Made by a program: the position numbers and the translations under genes. Of a DNA stretch of 38,719 nt, positions 21,894 through 27,446 are shown piece by piece (the first letter of the stretch is position 1; each line of letters opens with the position of its first letter). Source of the DNA: a virus; the IMG/VR virus record IMGVR_UViG_3300028794_000013, positions 1 to 38,719 of that record; one strand, 5' to 3'. The notes below the pieces were generated by a model that had not been told where the DNA came from, did not search any database, and saw only the letters and a program-made list of their open reading frames with translations.

Positions 21894-22193
21894 ATGTTCA
21901 ACAAGGGCGACAAGGTCACGCACGAGCGTCTCGGCATCGGTGAAGTGATCGAGACGGGTTATGTCCGAGTGGCTTTCAACGAGGGTCATGGGAATAACAG
22001 CTTCTACTACTTCCCTGAGTCCGAACTCAAGGCGGTTCCTAAGTATTCGATCGGCCAGAACGTGTCTCTTTACGGGCATCCGTACACAATCTTGTCGGGG
22101 GTCTTCGTTGACACGGATGGGCATCGGTCGTACGTGACGCGGGACCACGAGGGAGACTGCCACCTGGTACCGGAGACATCACTCGAAGACTGA
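21894..22193 (+). CDS. SH3-like small protein, copy 1
   Basis: The 99-aa product starts at ATG 21894 after AGGGGA. It begins FNKGDKVTHERLGIGEVIE and has the KGDKV...G.G.V....V.V.F pattern of small SH3/KOW-like beta barrels. A conserved C-terminal half follows (VFVDTDG.RSYVTRD, then GDCHLVPETS). It is a tandem paralogue of the 96-aa protein at 22269, sharing start region and 5' flank. Possible roles include RNA or protein binding. It lies between two mini-tRNA elements. Confidence 0.7.
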   Translation: MFNKGDKVTHERLGIGEVIETGYVRVAFNEGHGNNSFYYFPESELKAVPKYSIGQNVSLYGHPYTILSGVFVDTDGHRSYVTRDHEGDCHLVPETSLED

Positions 22194-22201
22194 GCACTAC
22201 C

Positions 22202-22242
22202 GCTCCGATGGTCGCAGGGGAGGTTCGACTCCTCCCCGGAGC
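22202..22242 (+). ncRNA. Mini-tRNA-like element 2
   Basis: GCTCCGA (22202-22208) pairs with CCGGAGC (22236-22242) over six base pairs with a terminal A-C mismatch. GGAGG-TTCGACT-CCTCC (22219-22235) is a perfect 5-bp T-arm with a 7-nt T-loop. A 10-nt linker (22209-22218) replaces the other arms. Compared with element 1, the third acceptor pair changes from C-G to T-A and the whole T-stem differs while staying paired, which is covariation and argues for selection on structure. It again starts 8 nt after the upstream stop. Confidence 0.8.
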
Positions 22243-22268
22243 ACTCCACAACCAGATAGGGGAACACC

Positions 22269-22559
22269 ATGTTCAACAAGGGCGACAAGGTCACGCACGA
22301 GACGTACGGCGACGGAGAGGTCATCGGCACCTACTTGTACGGAGTCCGCTTCGAGGGTGGCGACATTCGGAACGTGCACGTTTCAGAACTCAAGACGGTT
22401 CCGAAGTACTCGATCGGCCAGACTGTAGCCCTTTACGGGGGTGTTCAGCACACGGTTCTGTCGGACGTTTTCGTTGACACGGATGGGCGTCGGTCGTACG
22501 TGACGCGGGACGACTGCGGAGACTGCCACCTGGTACCGGAGACATCATTCGAAGACTGA
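22269..22559 (+). CDS. SH3-like small protein, copy 2
   Basis: The 96-aa product starts at ATG 22269. It shares FNKGDKVTHE, VPKYSIGQ, VFVDTDGRRSYVTRD and GDCHLVPETS with the 99-aa protein upstream, while the middle differs. The 5' flank from the tRNA-like element's 3' edge to the start is duplicated as well (21868-21905 versus 22243-22280). Its TGA lies 8 nt before the third mini-tRNA element. Readthrough of that TGA would continue in frame into the next gene. Confidence 0.7.
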   Translation: MFNKGDKVTHETYGDGEVIGTYLYGVRFEGGDIRNVHVSELKTVPKYSIGQTVALYGGVQHTVLSDVFVDTDGRRSYVTRDDCGDCHLVPETSFED

Positions 22560-22567
22560 GCAAGGCC

Positions 22568-22610
22568 GTCCGGGAAAAGAAGCCATCGGGGTGCGAGTCC
22601 CCGCCCGGAC
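22568..22610 (+). ncRNA. Mini-tRNA-like element 3
   Basis: GTCCGGG (22568-22574) and CCCGGAC (22604-22610) form a perfect 7-bp acceptor stem. CGGGG-TGCGAGT-CCCCG (22587-22603) is a perfect 5-bp T-arm whose loop keeps T54, C56, G57, A58 and T60 but has G at position 55. A 12-nt linker (22575-22586) joins them. It starts 8 nt after the upstream TGA. This is the best-paired of the four elements. Confidence 0.82.
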
Positions 22611-22637
22611 ACGCAGAACATTGAGAGGAGAACGTGC

Positions 22638-22856
22638 ATGAGCGCACGAAGCAAGGTCGCAAGGTTCCTGATGCACGGTCGGGGGATGGGCCACGACCAG
22701 GCAGAGCAGATGTTGCAGGACGCTCTCGATGAGCACGCCCGAGAGTTGGCGGAGAAGATTCGCTCCGAGGTTGCCGACATGGATGGGTGGCCCGAGGAAC
22801 AGCACGTGGCCAGGAAGTACGCAGACCTCATCGACCCCGACAAGGAGAAGTCATGA
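22638..22856 (+). CDS. 72-aa helical protein, unknown
   Basis: The product starts at ATG 22638 after GAGAGGAGAA. It is charged and mostly helical (DQAEQMLQDALDEHARELAEKI) without cysteines or membrane segments. It overlaps the MazG-like gene by ATGA, which could mean a functional partnership. It is in the same frame as the upstream SH3-like gene across the third mini-tRNA. Confidence 0.6.
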   Translation: MSARSKVARFLMHGRGMGHDQAEQMLQDALDEHARELAEKIRSEVADMDGWPEEQHVARKYADLIDPDKEKS

Positions 22857-23164
22857 CCAAGAAGGCAGTGCGGGACCTCATCCACGAGACGCCCGGCAAG
22901 GACTGGACGTTCGAGCAGGTGGATAATGAGACGTTCCTGGGGCTTCTGCTGGCCAAGCTGACCGAGGAGTCCGCGGAGGTGCAGGATGCCGTGAAGAACG
23001 GCACCCGCGAGGACATCGTCAACGAGTTGGCCGATCTCCTGGAAGTCATGGACGAAGTGGCGCAGCGACTCGTCATCTACCCGTATGAAGTTGATGAAGC
23101 TATGTACTCGAAGGTCAACCGGTGCGGCAGGTTCGTGGAGAACTGGGTGGGGGAGAAGCTGTGA
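22853..23164 (+). CDS. MazG-like nucleotide pyrophosphohydrolase
   Basis: The 103-aa product starts at ATG 22853. A helix with KLTEESAEVQDAV (about 35-47) and a second with NELADLLEVMDEV (about 57-69) supply the E-E-x2-E...E-x2-D metal ligands (E38, E39, E42, E58, D61) of the all-alpha NTP pyrophosphatase superfamily. Members hydrolyse NTPs or dNTPs to monophosphates, cleaning nucleotide pools or affecting alarmones. It is coupled with a basic protein and the dCMP deaminase, consistent with nucleotide metabolism. Confidence 0.82.
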   Translation: MTKKAVRDLIHETPGKDWTFEQVDNETFLGLLLAKLTEESAEVQDAVKNGTREDIVNELADLLEVMDEVAQRLVIYPYEVDEAMYSKVNRCGRFVENWVGEKL

Positions 23165-23334
23165 CGTACGTCAACGGTGGTGAGGGTCCTCCCGAGGACG
23201 ATGACGATGATGAGCTGCTCGATCAGGTCGGACAGAACCCGACCGGCAGGAAGCGGAAATCGTCGGCTCGCACGCGGAGGAAGAAGGACAACCGTCTCTT
23301 CAAGGGAACGATCTGGGAGAGGAAGAAGTCGTGA
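23161..23334 (+). CDS. 57-aa charged protein, unknown
   Basis: The product starts at GTG 23161, overlapping the upstream stop. It begins with a Gly/Pro/Asp-rich acidic stretch and then becomes strongly basic (GRKRKSSARTRRKKDNR). Such bipolar charge suits nucleic-acid contact or disorder. The gene is coupled to the deaminase by GTGA. No family is recognised. Confidence 0.55.
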   Translation: MTYVNGGEGPPEDDDDDELLDQVGQNPTGRKRKSSARTRRKKDNRLFKGTIWERKKS

Positions 23335-23852
23335 CAAGGCCAGGCTGGGACGAATGGGCGCTGAGGCTAGCGGAAGTGGTGGCGACCAGGGCTGACTGTA
23401 CCCGCGCGCGGGTTGGGGCGGTTCTTCTGTCTCGGGATCACCGAGTCCTCAGCGTGGGTTACAACGGACTGCCTGCGGGAATCCCGGGGTGTGCCACGGC
23501 CGGGAACTGTCCCCGCGGTCGACTGTCCTACAGCGAGGTTCCCGCCGACAGCGACTACGCTAACTGTGCGGCGACGCATGCTGAACGAAATGCGATCGAG
23601 CATGCAGATCCGTACGAGCTGCCAGGCTCCACGCTGTACGTGACGCGTCCCCCGTGCCCCGGGTGCACGACGCTCATCGAAGCGTGCGGTATCGTCCGCG
23701 TGGTGAACCCTCCTATCGTCGTGGAGGCTGCCGAGGAATGCACGCACCCGTGGAATCGGCAGTCTGTTGCACGTGTGGAGCACACCAACCGCATACGGGT
23801 GTGGTGCGAGATCTGCGGCGAAGTGAAGTTCCGGAAGGAGCAGGAGTCGTGA
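23331..23852 (+). CDS. dCMP deaminase with C-terminal zinc ribbon
   Basis: The 173-aa product starts at GTG 23331. It carries the cytidine/deoxycytidylate deaminase zinc site: HAE at 83-85 and PPCPGC with C109 and C112. E85 is the expected general acid/base. The substrate-side GYNGLPAG motif (43-50) is typical of dCMP deaminases that make dUMP for dTMP synthesis. An extra tail after about residue 135 contains CTH and CEIC (C137, H139, C159, C162), a likely additional zinc ribbon. Confidence 0.9.
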   Translation: MTRPGWDEWALRLAEVVATRADCTRARVGAVLLSRDHRVLSVGYNGLPAGIPGCATAGNCPRGRLSYSEVPADSDYANCAATHAERNAIEHADPYELPGSTLYVTRPPCPGCTTLIEACGIVRVVNPPIVVEAAEECTHPWNRQSVARVEHTNRIRVWCEICGEVKFRKEQES

Positions 23853-23950
23853 TCTGGATTGAGATCCTCGCGGCCATCTTCGGACCCAGCTACGCAACGT
23901 ACTGGTTGATCATCCGTCTGGTGTGGAAGTATGCCGGGCCGGTGGACTGA
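23849..23950 (+). CDS. 33-aa membrane peptide
   Basis: The product starts at GTG 23849, overlapping the deaminase stop. It is one hydrophobic segment (WIEILAAIFGPSYATYWLII) followed by a short basic end. Its tail overlaps the next reading frame. It is plausible as a small inner-membrane peptide but is supported only by coupling and hydropathy. Confidence 0.4.
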   Translation: MIWIEILAAIFGPSYATYWLIIRLVWKYAGPVD

Positions 23951-24293
23951 TCCCGACCTCTACGCCGACCACGCTTCCAAGTCGAAGTGTGGTCGGTGTG
24001 GGGCTCCGGTCATCAAGGCTCGTGCTGGGCTCGTAGCCGCTCTCGACGTCCGGGTGGATCCGGAACCCGTGCTGGACGACAGGTGGGTTCTGGGGACCGG
24101 CAGAATGCTCTGGTGCCGCCGCGGTAAGCGGATGATGTGGCACGATCACAGACAATGTGGGAACGTGGTCTACGCCGACCACGTATGCGATGAAGGGGAC
24201 GTACATGAATCCGGGTTGGATAGTGCTGTGCTTCCTGTTGGGGTGGCTCACATCCCTGTTGTCATCGATCATCAGGGACAAGCGGAGGAACCG
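23931..24293 (+). CDS. Zinc-finger ORF running in frame into the exonuclease (no own stop)
   Basis: An ATG at 23931 opens a frame encoding SKCGRCGAPV near residue 20, a VDPEPV segment, a Cys-Arg-Arg-Gly stretch, and a HRQC...DHVC end near residue 85. It resembles small zinc proteins of actinophages that normally stop about there. Here there is no stop, and the frame continues through about 35 low-identity codons into the exonuclease. A stop would appear if reading shifted by -1 near 24191. A lost stop, an indel or a genuine 470-aa fusion are all possible. The end given is the last base before the exonuclease start. Confidence 0.5.
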
Positions 24294-24297
24294 ATGA
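24205..24297 (+). CDS. 30-aa membrane peptide nested in another frame
   Basis: The product starts at ATG 24205 with AGGGG 7 nt upstream; an in-frame ATG at 24190 is less likely. It has one hydrophobic segment (WIVLCFLLGWLTSLLSSII) followed by RDKRRNR, so positive-inside topology is clear. Its TGA overlaps the exonuclease ATG as ATGA. The good ribosome site and overlap suggest a real gene displacing the frame of the zinc-finger ORF. Confidence 0.5.
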   Translation: MNPGWIVLCFLLGWLTSLLSSIIRDKRRNR

Positions 24298-25343
24298 GCG
24301 AAGCAGATCCGTTCGGGATCGATGAGGCACCGAAGAGCAAGAAGCCCGCATCACCGTACGTAGGGACGATCCATCCGGTTACGGGGAAGGTCGTAGGTCG
24401 ACACGCGAGGGCCACCAACTTCATCAAGGGCATAGCCGACGACTTCGGGTTGCAGTTGTGGATGCGGCGGGTGATCGTCAAGGGGCTCTCTCCAGAGGAT
24501 CTGACGGAGCTCATGCCGCTGGACGTAAGCCGGGACGCAGCACGCATAGACGAGATCTGCGCCACCGCGAAGGCAGCGGCCGGCGGTGACGACGCCTCGA
24601 AGCTCGGCACCAAGCTCCACGACCTGACCGAGCACGCGGACCGCTGTGAGTGGGACCAGGTCGATAAGGAGTACGTCGACCGCATGCACGAGTACCGCAC
24701 CGCGCTGGACGCCGCGGGTCTCACCATCATTCCCATGTTGATCGAGCGCCGCGTCATCCACCTCGGTCTTGGCCCGTCGCCGGTCATCGGGAAGTTCGAC
24801 CGCATCGTGCGCACCGCGGATGGTGACCACGTCATCCTGGACGTCAAGACAGGCTCTCTCGACCCTGACAAGTTCACGGAGAAATGGCTGGAGATGGCTG
24901 CGCAGACCAACATCTATCAGGAAGCGGCCAACGCGCACGGCGTGTACGACACGGTGAACAAGCGGTGGACCGAGGTGCCGCCGGTCAACAAGGACTACGC
25001 CATCATCGCGCACCTGCCGGCCAAGGGTGAGGGGTGCCGCCTGTACACCGTGGACCTGGAAGAGGGCCGGGAGGTCCTGGCTGCGCTCCAGAAGCTGCGG
25101 CAGAAGCGGAAGACAAAGGGGTTCGTCCGCACCTACGAACGCCCGGCTACGGTCAACGTGGACATGAAGGCACTAGCGGACGGGGTGGCTGAGCGGAAGG
25201 ACTTCCCGTTCCTGATCGACACGGCCATGACCAAGTCCGCCCTGCTCGGACTGATGGCTGATGCGAAGGCCTTGAGCTGCTGGAACACCGACCTGGCCAG
25301 CCGCTGCAAGGCTCGCCTCGAAGTCATCAACAGCAGGGCTTGA
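24294..25343 (+). CDS. RecB/Cas4-like PD-(D/E)XK exonuclease
   Basis: A 349-aa product is predicted from ATG 24294, chosen because GGAGG lies just upstream and the start overlaps the preceding stop. The nuclease core has GTKLHDLTEHA (about 105-115), GKFDR with D169, ILDVKTG with D183 and K185, and the AAQTNIYQEA QxxxY motif (Q204, Y208) of RecB-family exonucleases. It probably resects phage DNA ends for recombination. The SSB-like gene lies downstream. No annealase is visible. Confidence 0.85.
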   Translation: MSEADPFGIDEAPKSKKPASPYVGTIHPVTGKVVGRHARATNFIKGIADDFGLQLWMRRVIVKGLSPEDLTELMPLDVSRDAARIDEICATAKAAAGGDDASKLGTKLHDLTEHADRCEWDQVDKEYVDRMHEYRTALDAAGLTIIPMLIERRVIHLGLGPSPVIGKFDRIVRTADGDHVILDVKTGSLDPDKFTEKWLEMAAQTNIYQEAANAHGVYDTVNKRWTEVPPVNKDYAIIAHLPAKGEGCRLYTVDLEEGREVLAALQKLRQKRKTKGFVRTYERPATVNVDMKALADGVAERKDFPFLIDTAMTKSALLGLMADAKALSCWNTDLASRCKARLEVINSRA

Positions 25344-25368
25344 CACACAGCGCCAAGTAGGGCAATCT
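25340..25368 (+). promoter_or_regulatory. Promoter candidate for structured RNA
   Basis: TTGACA (25340-25345) overlaps the exonuclease TGA stop. A -10 can be drawn as CAATCT at 25363-25368 (17-nt spacing) or AATCTT one base on; both are weak. Transcription would begin near 25375, just before the first long hairpin. The stop-in-minus-35 arrangement matches the metalloprotease promoter at 28000. Confidence 0.5.
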
Positions 25369-25383
25369 TAAGACAAGCAAGAA

Positions 25384-25625
25384 GCCCCGGGGGAAGAGGG
25401 AAGGCACAGACTCCCTAACCCCCGGGGAACCAAACTCCTGCTGAACATCAGGTCAGCATCGGGATCACGGCCCGACAGGAGTACGAGGTACCGGGAGGAA
25501 AACTCCTCGGGCTGTCGGTCCAATGCCGATACCTCCCGGTACCGCGAGACCCCCAGGGCGGGTCAGAGGGAGGTTACTCCCCGAACCTCCCGGAGCGCCT
25601 AAGACTACGCTCCCCGCCCTGGGTC
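25384..25625 (+). ncRNA. Large structured RNA of unknown class
   Basis: This 306-base gene-free interval is dominated by perfect complementary pairs. P1: 25385-25393 with 25419-25427 (9 bp) plus 25397-25401/25412-25416. P2: 25435-25440 with 25476-25481, enclosing a 4-bp and a 5-bp hairpin. P3: 25487-25498 with 25532-25543 (12 bp). P4: 25552-25562 with 25613-25623 (11 bp), enclosing 25568-25575/25584-25591 (8 bp) and 25592-25597/25608-25613. P2 and P4 are thus three-way junctions. It could be a stand-alone RNA, a 5' leader regulating the 60-aa gene, or a DNA-level element such as a replication origin. I match it to no named family. Confidence 0.75.
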
Positions 25626-25649
25626 TGAAGGGGAACTAGGGAGCCGACA

Positions 25650-25832
25650 ATGAGGAAACTCGAAGTCGGAACACACGGCAAGGTCTGCTGCGATGTCCTG
25701 AAGGGTGAGGGCGTCACGGTGGTGGGGACAACAGAAGAGGGTGTTCTCCTGAAGTTTGACGGAGACGACCACGCCTGGCCGCTGGGGAATGCGGCGGTGG
25801 ACAGCGGTCGGTTCGTCACCTTCGAGGAATAG
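25650..25832 (+). CDS. 60-aa SH3-like protein
   Basis: The product starts at ATG 25650 after AGGGAG. The pattern HGKVCCDVLKGEGVTVVGTTEEGVLLKF is that of a small beta-barrel (SH3/KOW-like) domain. Its TAG at 25830-25832 is again 8 nt before a tRNA-like element, as for the two other SH3-like genes. It directly follows the structured RNA, so it may be regulated by it. Confidence 0.6.
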   Translation: MRKLEVGTHGKVCCDVLKGEGVTVVGTTEEGVLLKFDGDDHAWPLGNAAVDSGRFVTFEE

Positions 25833-25840
25833 CAAGACCA

Positions 25841-25906
25841 GCGCCGTAGTAGTGGGGATACTGCACCCGAATGTGGGAGACGTGAGGTTCGAATCCTCTC
25901 CGGCGC
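25841..25906 (+). ncRNA. tRNA-like element 4 (longer, degenerate)
   Basis: GCGCCGT (25841-25847) pairs with CCGGCGC (25900-25906) over six pairs. The T-arm TGAGG-TTCGAAT-CCTCT (25883-25899) has four pairs and a canonical loop. Between them, 35 nt can form a D-arm-like hairpin (AGTA/TACT) and a CCC/GGG hairpin with a 6-nt loop. There is no U33-like position or clear anticodon, and the total of 66 nt is short for a tRNA. It starts 8 nt after the upstream TAG. It may be an intermediate between a full tRNA and the three minimal elements. Confidence 0.65.
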
Positions 25907-25954
25907 ACTAGCCGATCATCTGGTCGGTGAACACAGGAAGCAAAGGAAACAAAA

Positions 25955-26404
25955 ATGGAAGATCTCTTCGGTACCGAGGTTCGTCTTGGACTCCAGTTCC
26001 CCAAGATCGGAACTGAGTACAAGGGATGCAAGATCCTTGAGTACACCCACGAAGAGCAGAAGGACATGGACGGGGAGACCAAGACTTGGGCTGATGGCAA
26101 GCCCAAGATGCAGGTGGTCATCAAGCTTCAGGTCCCCGGCATCGCGGAGAAGGGCAAGTACGACCGCAACACCGAGACGTGGGACCTGGTTGAGGACGAC
26201 GAAGGTACCCGCTACCTGTTCTGCGCTGGGGGCCTGTTCACCGCAGCCCGCAACGGCCTGAAGGAAGCGAAGCTCAAGCTTCCTCCGATTGGTGGTGAGC
26301 TGGACGTCAAGTTCACCAGCGTCGGTAAGCCCGCACAGGCAGGTTGGAACGCACCCAAGAAGTACGAGATCACTTTCCGTGCCGAGGACCCGTTCGCGGT
26401 CTGA
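25955..26404 (+). CDS. Single-strand DNA-binding-like protein
   Basis: The 149-aa product starts at ATG 25955. It is beta-rich with WADGKPKMQVVIKLQ, GLFTAARNGLKEAKLKLPPIGGELDVKFT and a C-terminus ending in AEDPFAV. I associate this pattern with OB-fold, SSB-like proteins of actinophages, although the classical acidic DDxIPF-type tail is reduced to a short acidic end. It follows the exonuclease region and ends at a strong terminator. SSB function is inferred. Confidence 0.55.
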   Translation: MEDLFGTEVRLGLQFPKIGTEYKGCKILEYTHEEQKDMDGETKTWADGKPKMQVVIKLQVPGIAEKGKYDRNTETWDLVEDDEGTRYLFCAGGLFTAARNGLKEAKLKLPPIGGELDVKFTSVGKPAQAGWNAPKKYEITFRAEDPFAV

Positions 26405-26418
26405 CCTTTACCGAGATT

Positions 26419-26450
26419 GCCCCTGGAATCATAGCCTTTCCAGGGGCTTT
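26419..26450 (+). terminator. Intrinsic terminator after SSB-like gene
   Basis: GCCCCTGGAA (26419-26428) is perfectly complementary to TTCCAGGGGC (26438-26447), with a 9-nt loop followed by TTTCTC. It ends the early transcript before the XRE regulator, which should therefore have its own promoter. Confidence 0.85.
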
Positions 26451-26483
26451 CTCAGCCAAGGTCATTACACGGAAATGGATACT

Positions 26484-26780
26484 ATGAACGAGATCAATCG
26501 AACGGTGAGCAGCAGGCTGAGAAACCTGCGAGAGAGCGTCGACATGAAGCAGGGGACGCTGGCCAGGCACCTCGGAGTTGCTCAGTCCACGGTGTGCAAC
26601 TGGGAGCACGGCATTCGCAACCTCACGCCCTCCCACGTCGAGGACATCTGCGAGGTCTTCAAGGTCACCCCCGACTACCTCTTCGGCTTCACCACCATCA
26701 AGAACCAGGGAGCCGTGCTGGCACAAGCTCTGGATGAACTCGCAAGGCTGAAGAACGTCAACTGCAACGAAGAGAGGTAG
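26484..26780 (+). CDS. XRE-family transcriptional regulator
   Basis: The 98-aa product starts at ATG 26484 (an in-frame ATG at 26475 is possible). Residues 8-65 form a Cro/cI-type helix-turn-helix: RLRNLRESVDMKQGTLARHLG, then AQSTVCNWEHGIRNL and VTPDYLFGF. The C-terminal 25 residues are helical. It lies after a strong terminator, with a GATACT hexamer just upstream, so transcription is probably separate. It is a candidate reader of the repeated operator-like sites. It has no cI-type cleavage domain. Confidence 0.82.
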   Translation: MNEINRTVSSRLRNLRESVDMKQGTLARHLGVAQSTVCNWEHGIRNLTPSHVEDICEVFKVTPDYLFGFTTIKNQGAVLAQALDELARLKNVNCNEER

Positions 26781-26785
26781 AGACG

Positions 26786-27148
26786 ATGGACTGCGAACAC
26801 ATCTGGTTCGTGAAGGGGTGCATCCACTGCGAGCGGCGGGGTCCTGTCCCTCATGAGGCGCTGACCGACTATCACGGCGTCTGCTACATCTGCGGGGAGG
26901 TGCACGCCGACGAAACCGAGGAGAACCTGGGCTGGTTCGGCACCTTCGAGCACGAGGGTGAGGCGTTCTGCTGGGGTCCCGATGACGCGATCCTCGGGTA
27001 CACCGTAGTCATCGACAGTCACGACCAGCCCGTTGCTGTAGCTCATACCCCTTCGCTGGCGGTTGAGAAGGCGCGATACGAGCTGGACTGCCTGAGGGAC
27101 ATCGTTGACGGTCTTCTGGACGACCTGTTTCCCAAGGAGGAGAGGTGA
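26786..27148 (+). CDS. Cysteine-rich 120-aa protein, unknown
   Basis: The product starts at ATG 26786 after AGAGAGG. Cysteine pairs (CEHIW..CIHC near 3-13, CYIC near 33-36) suggest one or two zinc sites in the first 40 residues. The rest is acidic and helical, ending in LFPKEER. It overlaps the next gene by GTGA. No family is recognised. Confidence 0.6.
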   Translation: MDCEHIWFVKGCIHCERRGPVPHEALTDYHGVCYICGEVHADETEENLGWFGTFEHEGEAFCWGPDDAILGYTVVIDSHDQPVAVAHTPSLAVEKARYELDCLRDIVDGLLDDLFPKEER

Positions 27149-27282
27149 GGAACAACCACTACGCCGCGGAGTTTCGGCACCACAGGAAGCTCTGCGATCT
27201 ATGCAGCAGGGGGAACCGCCTGTGCACCGCGGGCCACCGACTGTGGATGAAGATGACCAAGTGGAAGCGGGCGACGAAGTAA
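27145..27282 (+). CDS. 45-aa basic zinc-finger peptide
   Basis: The product runs from GTG 27145 to TAA 27282. It is very basic and includes CDLC followed by CTAGH, a C-x2-C...C-x3-H pattern that could bind one zinc. It is coupled on both sides (GTGA and TAATG overlaps). A nucleic-acid-binding role is likely but unproven. Confidence 0.5.
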   Translation: MRNNHYAAEFRHHRKLCDLCSRGNRLCTAGHRLWMKMTKWKRATK

Positions 27283-27446
27283 TGATCGAGAAGATGATCG
27301 CAGCATCGGGTACAGCAGGCTGGTGGGTCACAGCCTACTGCGGGATGCAGTGGAGCAAGCCTGCATGCACGGCGTCAGCGCTGGTGTTCGGCATTCTCCT
27401 CTATCTGATGTTCGAGTACGCGAAGACCGACGGGAGCGACCTCTGA
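27282..27446 (+). CDS. 54-aa membrane protein
   Basis: The product runs from ATG 27282 to TGA 27446. Two hydrophobic stretches (about 6-20 and 33-47, the second SALVFGILLYLMFEYA) flank a Cys-containing loop. Both ends overlap neighbouring genes by one base. Function unknown. Confidence 0.5.
   Translation: MIEKMIAASGTAGWWVTAYCGMQWSKPACTASALVFGILLYLMFEYAKTDGSDL

Noticed and set aside
21800-22620. Ordinary tRNA genes
   Set aside because: T-arms and acceptor stems are present, but only 10-12 nt separate the 5' acceptor strand from the T-arm, so no anticodon arm can exist.
21826-25906. tRNA-like elements as prophage attachment-site remnants
   Set aside because: Attachment cores keep only a tRNA 3' end. 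These have complementary 5' acceptor strands, occur four times at fixed spacing, and no integrase gene is visible.
26455-26490. A confident promoter for the XRE gene
   Set aside because: GATACT resembles a -10, but no -35 is suitably placed and the implied start would fall inside the coding region.
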